64,000 bases of DNA from Caryophanales bacterium (GTDB lineage Bacteria > Bacillota > Bacilli > Bacillales > Bacillaceae_J). The translations under genes were made by a program, and so were the position numbers. Positions within the stretch are counted from its first letter, which is position 1. Each line of letters opens with the position of its first letter. Under the pieces are notes generated by a model that worked only from the letters and a program-made list of their open reading frames with translations, had not been told where the DNA came from and searched no databases. The DNA lies in NCBI GenBank assembly GCA_012840465.1, contig DULJ01000061.1:94331-158330 (forward strand), given 5' to 3'. Positions 25,900 to 32,850 of the stretch are shown here, piece by piece.

Positions 25900-26892
25900 T
25901 TGGAAAAAGGTTTTCGGGCATTTGTCGTAAATAAAGAAGGGGAAGAGTTTAGTGCAGGTATTAAAGAGGTTAAAATAAATGATTTACCAAAGGGCGAGAT
26001 AACAATCCGGGTTGCTTATTCTAGTGTTAACTATAAGGATGGTTTAGCAAGTACCCCAAATGGAAAAATTGTAAGATCCTATCCTTTCATACCCGGTATT
26101 GACCTTGCTGGAACAATAGTTGATTCAAAGGATTCCAGATATCATGAGGGCGATGAGGTTATTGTTACCAGCTACGAGCTGGGAGTATCTCATTTTGGCG
26201 GATTTAGTGAATATGCAAGGGTTCCCGCTGATTGGGTCGTTCCACTTCCCAAAGGGTTAACTTTAAAGGAAGCCATGATTTACGGTACTGCTGGTTTTAC
26301 CGCTGCATTGTCCATTGATCGGTTAGAAAAAAATGGACTCCGTCCTGAGTTAGGGGATGTTCTCGTAACAGGCGCTACAGGGGGAGTTGGAAGTATGGCT
26401 GTAGCAATGTTAGCAAAAAAAGGCTATAACGTCGTAGCAAGTACTGGTAAAGAGTCAGAACATAGCTTTTTACGTGACCTTGGGGCAAAAGAAATACTAT
26501 CTCGAGCTGAGATTGTTGGAGAGAAAATACCAGCACTTGGAAAACAACGTTGGGCTGCCGCCGTTGACCCAGTTGGCGGCAAAACATTGGCGGCAATTGC
26601 TTCTCAATTAAATTATCAAGGAGCCGTTGCGGTTAGTGGTTTAACAGGCGGTGGTGAAGTACCAACAACCGTATTTCCATACATTCTTCGGGGTGTTAGT
26701 ATTCTTGGTGTTGATTCAGTTTATTGTCCAATGAAGACCCGAAAAGAATTATGGAGCCGCATGGCAACTGATTTAAAACCAGAACAATTATTAAATACAA
26801 TTGGACATGAAATTACTTTAGAGGAACTACCTAAAGCATTGTCTAGCATTTTAGAAGGAAAATCAAAAGGTCGAGTTGTTGTGAAGCTATAA
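25900..26892 (+). CDS. YhdH/AcuI-family NADPH oxidoreductase (acrylyl-CoA reductase-like)
   Basis: The 330-residue medium-chain dehydrogenase/reductase has VAYSSVNYKDGLAS near the start, PGIDLAGTI, the NADPH loop VTGATGGVGSMAVAML, and DPVGGKTL, as in YhdH/YhfP/AcuI proteins, which lack the zinc ligands of alcohol dehydrogenases. TTG 25900 eight bases after GAGGGAGG is the likely start and gives the standard family length. The ATG-initiated extension to 25816 is not supported. It appears monocistronic. The physiological substrate is uncertain. Confidence 0.9.
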   Translation: MEKGFRAFVVNKEGEEFSAGIKEVKINDLPKGEITIRVAYSSVNYKDGLASTPNGKIVRSYPFIPGIDLAGTIVDSKDSRYHEGDEVIVTSYELGVSHFGGFSEYARVPADWVVPLPKGLTLKEAMIYGTAGFTAALSIDRLEKNGLRPELGDVLVTGATGGVGSMAVAMLAKKGYNVVASTGKESEHSFLRDLGAKEILSRAEIVGEKIPALGKQRWAAAVDPVGGKTLAAIASQLNYQGAVAVSGLTGGGEVPTTVFPYILRGVSILGVDSVYCPMKTRKELWSRMATDLKPEQLLNTIGHEITLEELPKALSSILEGKSKGRVVVKL

Positions 26893-26935
26893 ATCTACTA
26901 TATGGTCCCTGTTAGATTGCTACTGAAAAAATGCC

Positions 26936-26967
26936 AAAGTGCAAAAGTGGATCCACTTTTGCGCTTT
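26936..26967. terminator. Hairpin after the YhdH-like gene
   Basis: AAAGTGCAAAAGTG and CACTTTTGCGCTTT pair around GATC with one mismatch. The downstream T-run is poor, so termination is probable but not certain. Confidence 0.55.
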
Positions 26968-26985
26968 ATCCTGTTATGTTATGAT

Positions 26986-27009
26986 TAGCTAAAATAGCTA
27001 TTATAGCTA
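26986..27009 (+). promoter_or_regulatory. Three palindromic TAGCTA hexamers, likely antitoxin operator
   Basis: TAGCTA occurs at 26986, 26995 and 27004, each self-complementary and exactly nine bases apart, directly upstream of the ribosome site of the Phd-Uma2 gene. A TATGAT that could be the -10 element ends at 26985. Phd/YefM proteins bind short palindromic hexamers in their own promoters, so autoregulation is likely. Confidence 0.6.
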
Positions 27010-27028
27010 ATAGGGAAGGTGTTAATAA

Positions 27029-27772
27029 ATGATTATTACTTCCACTGAATTACAAAATAACTTCGGCAAGTATTTACAGCTTTCAGCCAAAGAAGATATT
27101 TTTATTTCACGGAATGATACGGTTATCGCAAAGCTTTCTCCTATTACAGAAGTTGATCGGCAACTTGATCCAAAGCGTGAAATGGTAAACGAAAAGCAGG
27201 ACGATTATAGTTATATCGGTTATGGTAAAACAGCCTCATTTGAAGAGTTTATGGAGTTACGCAATAACACCGATGAAAGAATTGAGTATATTGATGGGCA
27301 AATATATTTTCTTGCTTCACCAAAAACAATACACCAACGTACATTAGGAAAATTGTTTGGGGTTTTTTACAATACCTTCATAGGAAGCAAATGCGAACCA
27401 TTTATGGCTCCATACGACATCGAAATGAAAAGAACACCCGAAAACATAAGTATGGTGCAACCGGATTTGATGATTATTTGTGATTTAGAGAAAAAACTTG
27501 GTGACGATGATTATTACAAAGGAGTTCCTGAACTAATCGTAGAGATATTATCGAAAAGTACGAAAATGGTCGATCTGATCAAGAAACTTGATCTTTATTG
27601 TGCATGTGGCGTCAAGGAATATTGGATCGCAAATCCATGGAATCAAGAGGTTACTGTTTATCAATTTAAAGATTCTAACATACAAAATAGTAAAACCTTT
27701 AAGACAAACGAAACTATTCAATCGTTCATCTTTGAGGATTTAGCTGTGGGTTTGAATGATATTTTTATCTAG
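27029..27772 (+). CDS. Phd/YefM-type DNA-binding domain fused to Uma2-family endonuclease
   Basis: Residues 1-45 (MIITSTELQNNFGKYLQLS, then DIFISRNDTVIAKLSPI) match a Phd/YefM antitoxin DNA-binding domain. Residues about 65-247 match the Uma2 family of restriction-endonuclease-like (PD-(D/E)XK) proteins: RIEYIDGQIYFL, QPDLMIICD, PELIVEILSKST and YCACGVKEYWIANP. The acidic residues and the ELIVEILSKST core are present, so the nuclease fold seems intact. GGGAAGGTG precedes the ATG. The fusion could be a self-regulating nuclease; its target is unknown. Confidence 0.85.
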   Translation: MIITSTELQNNFGKYLQLSAKEDIFISRNDTVIAKLSPITEVDRQLDPKREMVNEKQDDYSYIGYGKTASFEEFMELRNNTDERIEYIDGQIYFLASPKTIHQRTLGKLFGVFYNTFIGSKCEPFMAPYDIEMKRTPENISMVQPDLMIICDLEKKLGDDDYYKGVPELIVEILSKSTKMVDLIKKLDLYCACGVKEYWIANPWNQEVTVYQFKDSNIQNSKTFKTNETIQSFIFEDLAVGLNDIFI

Positions 27773-27925
27773 TGTAACGTTGTGACTTAGTTGTTATTCA
27801 CTAGGCCAAGTCATTATGATTTGGTCATTTTTATGTTAATGCTATAAAAATGTATCGAAAAGCTGGTTTGGTTTTCTTTGATCTTCAAGAAAAGGGCCGG
27901 ATTATAAAGATTTAGGAGTGAAGAA

Positions 27926-28435
27926 ATGAATAACTTTTTTACAGCATTAGCTTATGTAAATAAAATGATTTATGAGTCGAATCACTTAGCTGTAAAGTCG
28001 GTTCAAGAAGAAAAGCAAAATTCTAAGTATGGTGCTGGTACATTTCAATTATCTTCTAAAACAGTTCGATTCAGAGTTGCGAAGATAACTCCTACCAAAG
28101 TAGGGCAGTTTGTTGCATTATGGGAAAAAGACGAAAATAATAAAAATCAACCTTACGCATATGAGGAAGCCCCAGATTTATTAGTTATAACTACCTTTAA
28201 AAATGAAAATGAGTTTGGACAATTTATTTTTCCAAAAGAAATTCTTTTAAAACAAAACATTCTTAGGTCTACTTCAACAAAGGGGAGAATGGCAATAAGA
28301 GTTTATCCTAGCTGGGATAGTCCGAGTAGTAAACAAGCGATGAAAACTCAGAAATGGCAGTTTCCATATTTTGTTGATATGTGTAATCCGAATAAATTAC
28401 CCTTAGAAAAAATAATAGAACTGTATTCTTTTTAA
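27926..28435 (+). CDS. MepB-family protein
   Basis: The 169-residue protein resembles S. aureus MepB, the uncharacterised gene next to the MepRA multidrug efflux pair. Family-like stretches are KYGAGTFQL, VRFRVAKITPTKVGQFVALWEK and TKGRMAIRVYPSWD. There is no membrane span. TAGGAGTGAAGAA precedes the ATG. No mepA or mepR lies nearby; it sits alone at the border of the transposon graveyard. Function is unknown. Confidence 0.85.
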   Translation: MNNFFTALAYVNKMIYESNHLAVKSVQEEKQNSKYGAGTFQLSSKTVRFRVAKITPTKVGQFVALWEKDENNKNQPYAYEEAPDLLVITTFKNENEFGQFIFPKEILLKQNILRSTSTKGRMAIRVYPSWDSPSSKQAMKTQKWQFPYFVDMCNPNKLPLEKIIELYSF

Positions 28436-28477
28436 ACCTCTGCAATCGTGCGCGATAACCGAATAAAGATGTACCAT

Positions 28478-28654
28478 AATTGGGCCAGATTGTGGGTGCG
28501 AAATGTTCCTGGAAGGCCAAAAGCAGACGAGAAAAAGATTAATTATGCTTTTTATCTCATAGACTAGGGGATGAGCCGGACAGATACTACTGAAAAAGCT
28601 GGTATCTCCCGTATGACTCTGTATCGAAAGCTGCAAAGGGAGGAAAAAAGTTGA
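28478..28654 (+). pseudogene. Tn3-type resolvase (serine recombinase), C-terminal remnant
   Basis: A 58-codon stretch reads as the C-terminal helix-turn-helix of a serine resolvase: VPGRPKADEKKINYAFYLID, an in-frame TAG at the position of the expected Ser codon, then GMSRTDTTEKAGISRMTLYRKL. The catalytic N-terminal domain is absent. Its stop overlaps the start of the transposase fragment (TTGA), as in tnpR-tnpA operons. Confidence 0.75.
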
Positions 28655-28840
28655 AAGGAAATTGGGAATTAGATGAGTTAATTGACCACTACTTATCATC
28701 GTTCGGATATCCGCACCTATTTTGGATTATGCGAAGCTACTCTGCAGGATGTAGATTTGATGACAGACTGGCTGTGTAAGCACGTTTTATATTATATCCA
28801 TGAATTCAACCATGTTGAGGACAAGTTATATCAACAATAG
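28651..28840 (+). pseudogene. Tn3-family transposase tnpA, N-terminal remnant
   Basis: TTG 28651 starts LKGNWELDELIDHY, a Tn3 transposase N-terminus. After a deletion and frame change a second frame (28703-28840) reads IRTYFGLCEATLQDVDLMTDWL, as in the DUF4158 domain of Tn3-family transposases, and ends in TAG. The fragment stops exactly where the first Tn3-like terminal repeat begins, suggesting interruption by another element. Confidence 0.7.
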
Positions 28841-28876
28841 GGGGCCACCAACATTTTGACATAAAACACACTCTAA
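28840..28876 (+). repeat. Tn3-family terminal inverted repeat, copy 1
   Basis: The sequence GGGGGCCACCAACATTTTG... ending in CTCTAA resembles the 38-bp ends of Gram-positive Tn3 elements such as Tn1546 (GGGGTACCGCCAGCATTTC... ending in GCTAAG). The GGGG outer end faces left, so the element would extend rightwards. Confidence 0.65.
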
Positions 28877-28890
28877 TACATTTTATGGTA

Positions 28891-28927
28891 GGGGTCCCAC
28901 CAACAAATGCAGAAAACATACGCTAAG
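28891..28927 (+). repeat. Tn3-family terminal inverted repeat, copy 2
   Basis: GGGGTCCCACCAACAAATG... ending in ACGCTAAG is a second, better match to the Tn3/Tn1546-type end, in the same orientation and 51 bases after copy 1. The TACGCTAAG end recurs at 28960-28968 inside the next hairpin. No right-hand partner in opposite orientation was found. Confidence 0.7.
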
Positions 28928-28942
28928 CAAATTTCGACATAA

Positions 28943-28987
28943 AAAAAGCCGAGTTTTCCTACGCTAAGAAAACATCGGCTTTTTGTT
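28943..28987. terminator. Bidirectional terminator
   Basis: AAAAAGCCGAGTTTT and AAAACATCGGCTTTTT form a long stem with one bulge and flanking A- and T-runs. On the minus strand it lies about 85 bases beyond the stop of the unknown gene at 29071-29550. Confidence 0.75.
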
Positions 28988-29070
28988 TTTTTAAAAGAGT
29001 GTACGGTAATATACATTAAACTGCCTTAATGTGAGCAGAATAATATCCAAATGATTTTTTATTATTAGTA

Positions 29071-29550
29071 TTAAATATACACAAAAAACTTCTTAAAAGG
29101 AATAATTTCATAATTACTTTCAATGTCCTCTTTCTTGTACTTTTCTGACATAATATCAAAAATAATCATGATAGTAGTTGAGTGTGTTCTTGATAACTTT
29201 TTTAGTTGTTCAACAATCAATGTGCCACAAGTCCTCTCCATAAGACTTCCAAATCCATTAGGAGGTAGATTGTTCCATAAATTCATAAATTGATTAATTA
29301 CGCTATCCACAATTTTTTGATCAACTAACTCTTTAACATCCTCCCGGATTATACTTTGATTCATTATATACTTGCCGTTTTCCATTATAGAATCTACTCT
29401 TTTATTCCAAAGTAAAGCTAATTTTTCATCAAATTCACTATGAAAATATTCATTAGATAGCTCCGAATACCAAGATTTATCATAGATTTTTTTCATAAAC
29501 ACAAGAAAATTTAATTCAATAGGCGCAATTAAAGTAAATTCAGCTTCCAA
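29071..29550 (-). CDS. Unknown protein, 159 aa
   Basis: The frame starts at TTG 29550, nine bases after AAGGGGGATG, and encodes a 159-residue protein with mixed composition, many Leu and Ile, no signal peptide and no membrane span. I do not recognise it. It is divergent from a secreted-protein gene with about 70 bases between the starts, and both lie to the right of the Tn3-like ends in the direction the element would extend. Together they look like a two-gene cargo module, which is inference. Confidence 0.6.
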   Translation of the reverse strand: MEAEFTLIAPIELNFLVFMKKIYDKSWYSELSNEYFHSEFDEKLALLWNKRVDSIMENGKYIMNQSIIREDVKELVDQKIVDSVINQFMNLWNNLPPNGFGSLMERTCGTLIVEQLKKLSRTHSTTIMIIFDIMSEKYKKEDIESNYEIIPFKKFFVYI

Positions 29551-29619
29551 TATTTACATCCCCCTTCCATTAATGTTAATATATAGTATAGTTCCAATAA
29601 TTTGAAAGGGGAAATTTTA

Positions 29620-30216
29620 ATGAAAAAATTTTTAGCTTTATTTTTATTAACTTTTGTACTAATTTCTACTGTTTCACCGAATGCAAAAGCAAGTGGTATT
29701 GAATCAACAGCTTCAAAGACAGATATCGAAACATACGGTGTTTCAGAAGAAAAAGATATTTCACAAATCAATCCTGCTTATTTAGAGATAACTGATATTA
29801 TAGGCCCTGTATATGATGGAACAAAAGATGTATCAGTCGATTTCCATCAAGAACCAACTTTAAAAGAAGAGGGGAATTTAATACAACCTCTTAAGACTTT
29901 CAAGGGTGATGGTGGCACTTCTGGTTTAGATTTTGGTTCGACTGGGAATATTATTAATTGGCGAATTAAACCAGCAACTTTAGAACCTTGGGTATTTGCA
30001 GGTGAATTACGTGTTTACTATGGTGGCTCTCTGTGGAAATCTTATGATTTAACAGGTGCTGGAGTACTTGGATCAACGGCCTCCGACACAATTGAACTAG
30101 GTTCTATGAAAACAGGTCAATATACATTTAGATTATCTGGAACAGCAATAGCTCCTTTTGGTGATATTGAATATTATACAGTTAGCAGCGATGCAGAGTT
30201 AACTATTTATAAATAG
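29620..30216 (+). CDS. Secreted protein of unknown function, 198 aa
   Basis: A typical signal peptide (MKKFLALFLLTFVLISTV, then an AKAS-type cleavage site near residue 25) precedes a mature part rich in Gly, Thr and Tyr. A later segment, GNIINWRIKPATLEPWVFAGELRVYYGG, suggests a beta-sandwich. AAAGGGGAAATTTTA precedes ATG 29620. No lipobox or sortase signal was seen. It has no recognised family and is divergent from the unknown gene at 29071. A role as an exported bacteriocin-like or surface protein with the neighbour as immunity is possible but unsupported. Confidence 0.65.
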   Translation: MKKFLALFLLTFVLISTVSPNAKASGIESTASKTDIETYGVSEEKDISQINPAYLEITDIIGPVYDGTKDVSVDFHQEPTLKEEGNLIQPLKTFKGDGGTSGLDFGSTGNIINWRIKPATLEPWVFAGELRVYYGGSLWKSYDLTGAGVLGSTASDTIELGSMKTGQYTFRLSGTAIAPFGDIEYYTVSSDAELTIYK

Positions 30217-30584
30217 TATTTCAGATTAATATATTATTAGATTTTCGGCTAAATAGTTTCTGCTTATACTAAGCTAGTTAGATTTTAATCATAGATACAC
30301 GCGTAGATTCTAGATAATAAGCACCAACCGAAGAGTTATTAGTTCCTTGCGAATGTTAAAACTGGATAAAAAGATAACCCAATCCTCTACACTACATTCG
30401 ATAATTAGTATAGGTTCTGTGTCATTGTGGCGATCTAAAAAATCCTGTTTCACATAAACTTTTGCGTGGAAATTACGGGCTGATATTGCAACAGTTATGT
30501 CTACTGGTACGCCCCTGAATGTATTTGGGTTAATAGAATAGTAGAGGAATAAGAGATAATTGATAGATCCCTACTAGTATAAAA
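30217..30584 (-). other. Non-genic stretch with an unidentified minus-strand coding-like remnant
   Basis: No intact gene is present. On the minus strand about 85 codons (roughly 30315-30570) stay open and read INPNTFRGVPVDITVAIS then FHAKVYVKQDFLDRHND, which looks coding, but no start codon or family was found. It ends at a hairpin terminator (30585-30628). Confidence 0.35.
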
Positions 30585-30628
30585 AATAGGAGAATCATTG
30601 AGTAAAGTGACTGATTGATTCTCCTATT
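30585..30628. terminator. Perfect 13-bp stem hairpin
   Basis: AATAGGAGAATCA and TGATTCTCCTATT are exactly complementary. It separates two decayed minus-strand fragments and may be the old terminator of the deacetylase. Confidence 0.7.
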
Positions 30629-30729
30629 AATTTAAATTTCTATTAAAGTCATCATCTTTTAAGCTCATTATAAAAACTCCCTCTAGTCCGACTTGAATAA
30701 ACTTCACTTCGATACGCTCTTCGTAAATC

Positions 30730-30844
30730 TCATAGGTAGTTCAATATTAAATCCCTTTTGTTGAATAAACTCTGGTAGAATGGTCTTTAGTGCTTGAATT
30801 ATTTAACTTCGATATCCACCGCCATCGTGTAACAGAACAATATC
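30730..30844 (-). pseudogene. Polysaccharide deacetylase, C-terminal remnant
   Basis: Minus-strand codons read DIVLLHDGGGYRS, then a stop and a one-frame shift, then IIQALKTILPEFIQQKGFNIELP. This is the end of a NodB-type deacetylase domain (the LLHDGGG motif with its conserved His). The rest of the gene, including the metal-binding residues, is missing. Confidence 0.7.
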
Positions 30845-30999
30845 AACGTATCATTTTGTTTGACTTCTCTGCTTTCCTCTCATTAGTATACATCTCCTCA
30901 TCATTTAGTTAGAAATTAAAAATGGAACCATGTAAATTACTGTTCAGAAAGTCATTAATTAAGTGACAAGAAAGTTATTTTAAAACCTCAAACACGCAT

Positions 31000-31026
31000 A
31001 ACCCCGTCCTGAGTAACTACGGGGTT
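31000..31026. terminator. GC-rich hairpin
   Basis: AACCCCGT and ACGGGGTT are perfectly complementary across an 11-base loop. It lies between decayed regions, has no strong T-run and no obvious parent gene. Confidence 0.5.
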
Positions 31027-31122
31027 AAGATAAAATTCTTTAATTTTTGATATAAAATACTTCACTTAAAAATGTAACGATAAAGTCGTTTAAAACCAAA
31101 GTGTTATTGTGTAAGGGGTTAT

Positions 31123-32654
31123 GCAGATGAAGCTAAATTAGCAGCAAAAGAACAAGTTTACGAGTGCTATACAGAGAGCAATCAGGCAGGGGAACTGCTA
31201 AAAATATTCACTGATGATCATATTCCTGCCGATACTCCCTTTAAGGATATTCAAGACCGTGCATTTACTATTCTGGAACGTCAGAAACTAGAATTTATAG
31301 CGAAACAGATCACTACAAATATAAAATATGATGAAACTGCCTTCCGGTGGGAATATATTGTTCAGCTGGCACGACGATTTAAACGATATTTAAGACCCAT
31401 ATTTTTGCAGATTGATTTCGTAGCCTCTTACGCAACCGTTTAGAATCAGGGGATATTTTTTGTCGTAATAGTATCCGATTTCGCAGCTTTGAAGATGACC
31501 TAATCAATGATCATCAATGGCAAGAGAAAGAAACGTTGATTGCTGACACTGGTCTGACGATTTTTAATCAACCCATTATTAGTCATTTGGTAGAGCTTGA
31601 GAAGCGATTAGAAGATCGAATTACTGAGGTTAACTGAAACATTTCATCTGGGGAAAATGAACATCTTCAAATCAAAAAACGGGGTTCACATACCCGATGG
31701 ACATTACCTTATACACGGGATACGGAGTCCATTAATCACTCATTCTATGATACATTAAAGCAAATAGACATTAGAAGTATCTTGCATTTTGTTCAACAAC
31801 AATGTCAATTCCTTGACTCATTTGAGCACATTTTGGGACGTTATGCCAAACAGAATAAAGACGATCGAACTCTTGTCGCCTGTCTAATCGCTTGGGGAAC
31901 CAACATGGGGCTAGACAGAATGGGGGAAATTTCAGATATTAGCTATCAGTTACTGGCTGCCACGTCTGATAACCTTATTCGTCTGGAGACTTTAAAAGAG
32001 GCAAATGATTGCATCAGTAATGCAATAGCCAAAGCTCCCAATCTTTAAACATTATGACATTGGTGAGGCTATTCATTCTAGTAGTGATGGGCAGAAAATT
32101 GAGACCCGAATCAATACCATTAATTCTCGTCATTCTCCTAAATACTTTGGCCTTGGTAAAGGGATCGTTTCTTACACAATGGTGGCTAACCATATTCCAG
32201 TAAATGCTCGGATTATTGGGGCCAATGAGCATGAAAGTCATTATGTGTTTGATATTCTCTACAATAACACGACGGGGATTCAGCCTGATATGCATTCCAC
32301 GGATACACATGGAACCAATGAAGTGAATTTTGCTATTCTTCACCTTTTGGTTATCAGTTTGCGCCCCGCTATAAGGATATTCACGATAAAGTTAGCAAAT
32401 CTTTTTACGGATTCAAACATCCAAGTCAATATGGAGATAAACTGATCAAGCCAGTCCGAAAGATTAATACGAATCTCATTATAGAAGAATGGGAAAATAT
32501 TCAGCGAATAATGCTATCCCTTGCAGTTAAAACAACCGCACAGAGCATTATAATTGGCAAGTTGAGTGCTTATGCACGGAAGAACAAAACCAAACGTGCT
32601 TTATGGGAGTACGATAACATCATAAGGAGTCTAATTTTTGGAGCATCATTGTAG
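31123..32654 (+). pseudogene. Tn3-family transposase tnpA, C-terminal half, frameshifted
   Basis: About 1.5 kb reads as the catalytic half of a Tn3 transposase in pieces. 31123-31441 has ERQKLEFIAKQ and FKRYLRPIFLQIDF. 31443-32048 has SGDIFCRNSIRFRSF and GTNMGLDRMGEISDISY, with an in-frame TGA at 31635. A shifted frame then gives HSSSDGQKIETR and STDTHGTNEVNFAILH, the DDE region. A last shift leads to GFKHPSQYGDKL and a truncated end. It is inactive. The central N-terminal part is absent, and the N-terminal piece lies 2.3 kb upstream. Confidence 0.9.
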
Positions 32655-32785
32655 GTGTAATTTTTAGGTCGTATATTTTACTTAGTGAAATTCATAAGCA
32701 AATTGTCCCTTCAGATAGTGTAGATAAAGCCGAAGAAGCTTATAAAAGATATTTAAAAGAGATGAAAGAAAATGATTTAGGATAA
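32636..32785 (+). pseudogene. Unidentified C-terminal gene fragment
   Basis: A 49-codon frame without a start reads WSIIVGVIFRSYILLSEI, possibly the end of a membrane segment, then DKAEEAYKRYLKEMKENDLG. It begins inside the truncated end of tnpA and is followed by a terminator. It is probably the tail of an unrelated gene fused to the transposon relic by deletion. Confidence 0.4.
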
Positions 32786-32791
32786 AAAGAG

Positions 32792-32827
32792 GCAGCAACA
32801 GTTGTATTTAAACTGTTGCTGCTTTTT
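32792..32827. terminator. Terminator between relic and primase-helicase
   Basis: GCAGCAACAGTT and AACTGTTGCTGC are perfectly complementary with TTTTT after them. The minus-strand primase-helicase gene ends 24 bases away. Confidence 0.9.
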
Positions 32828-32850
32828 AATCCGCTTTAATAGGAGTTTTT

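Noticed and set aside
28961-28970. Possible third Tn3-like end (TACGCTAAG)
   Set aside because: Only the inner nine bases match and they lie in the loop of a terminator hairpin; no GGGG outer end is present.
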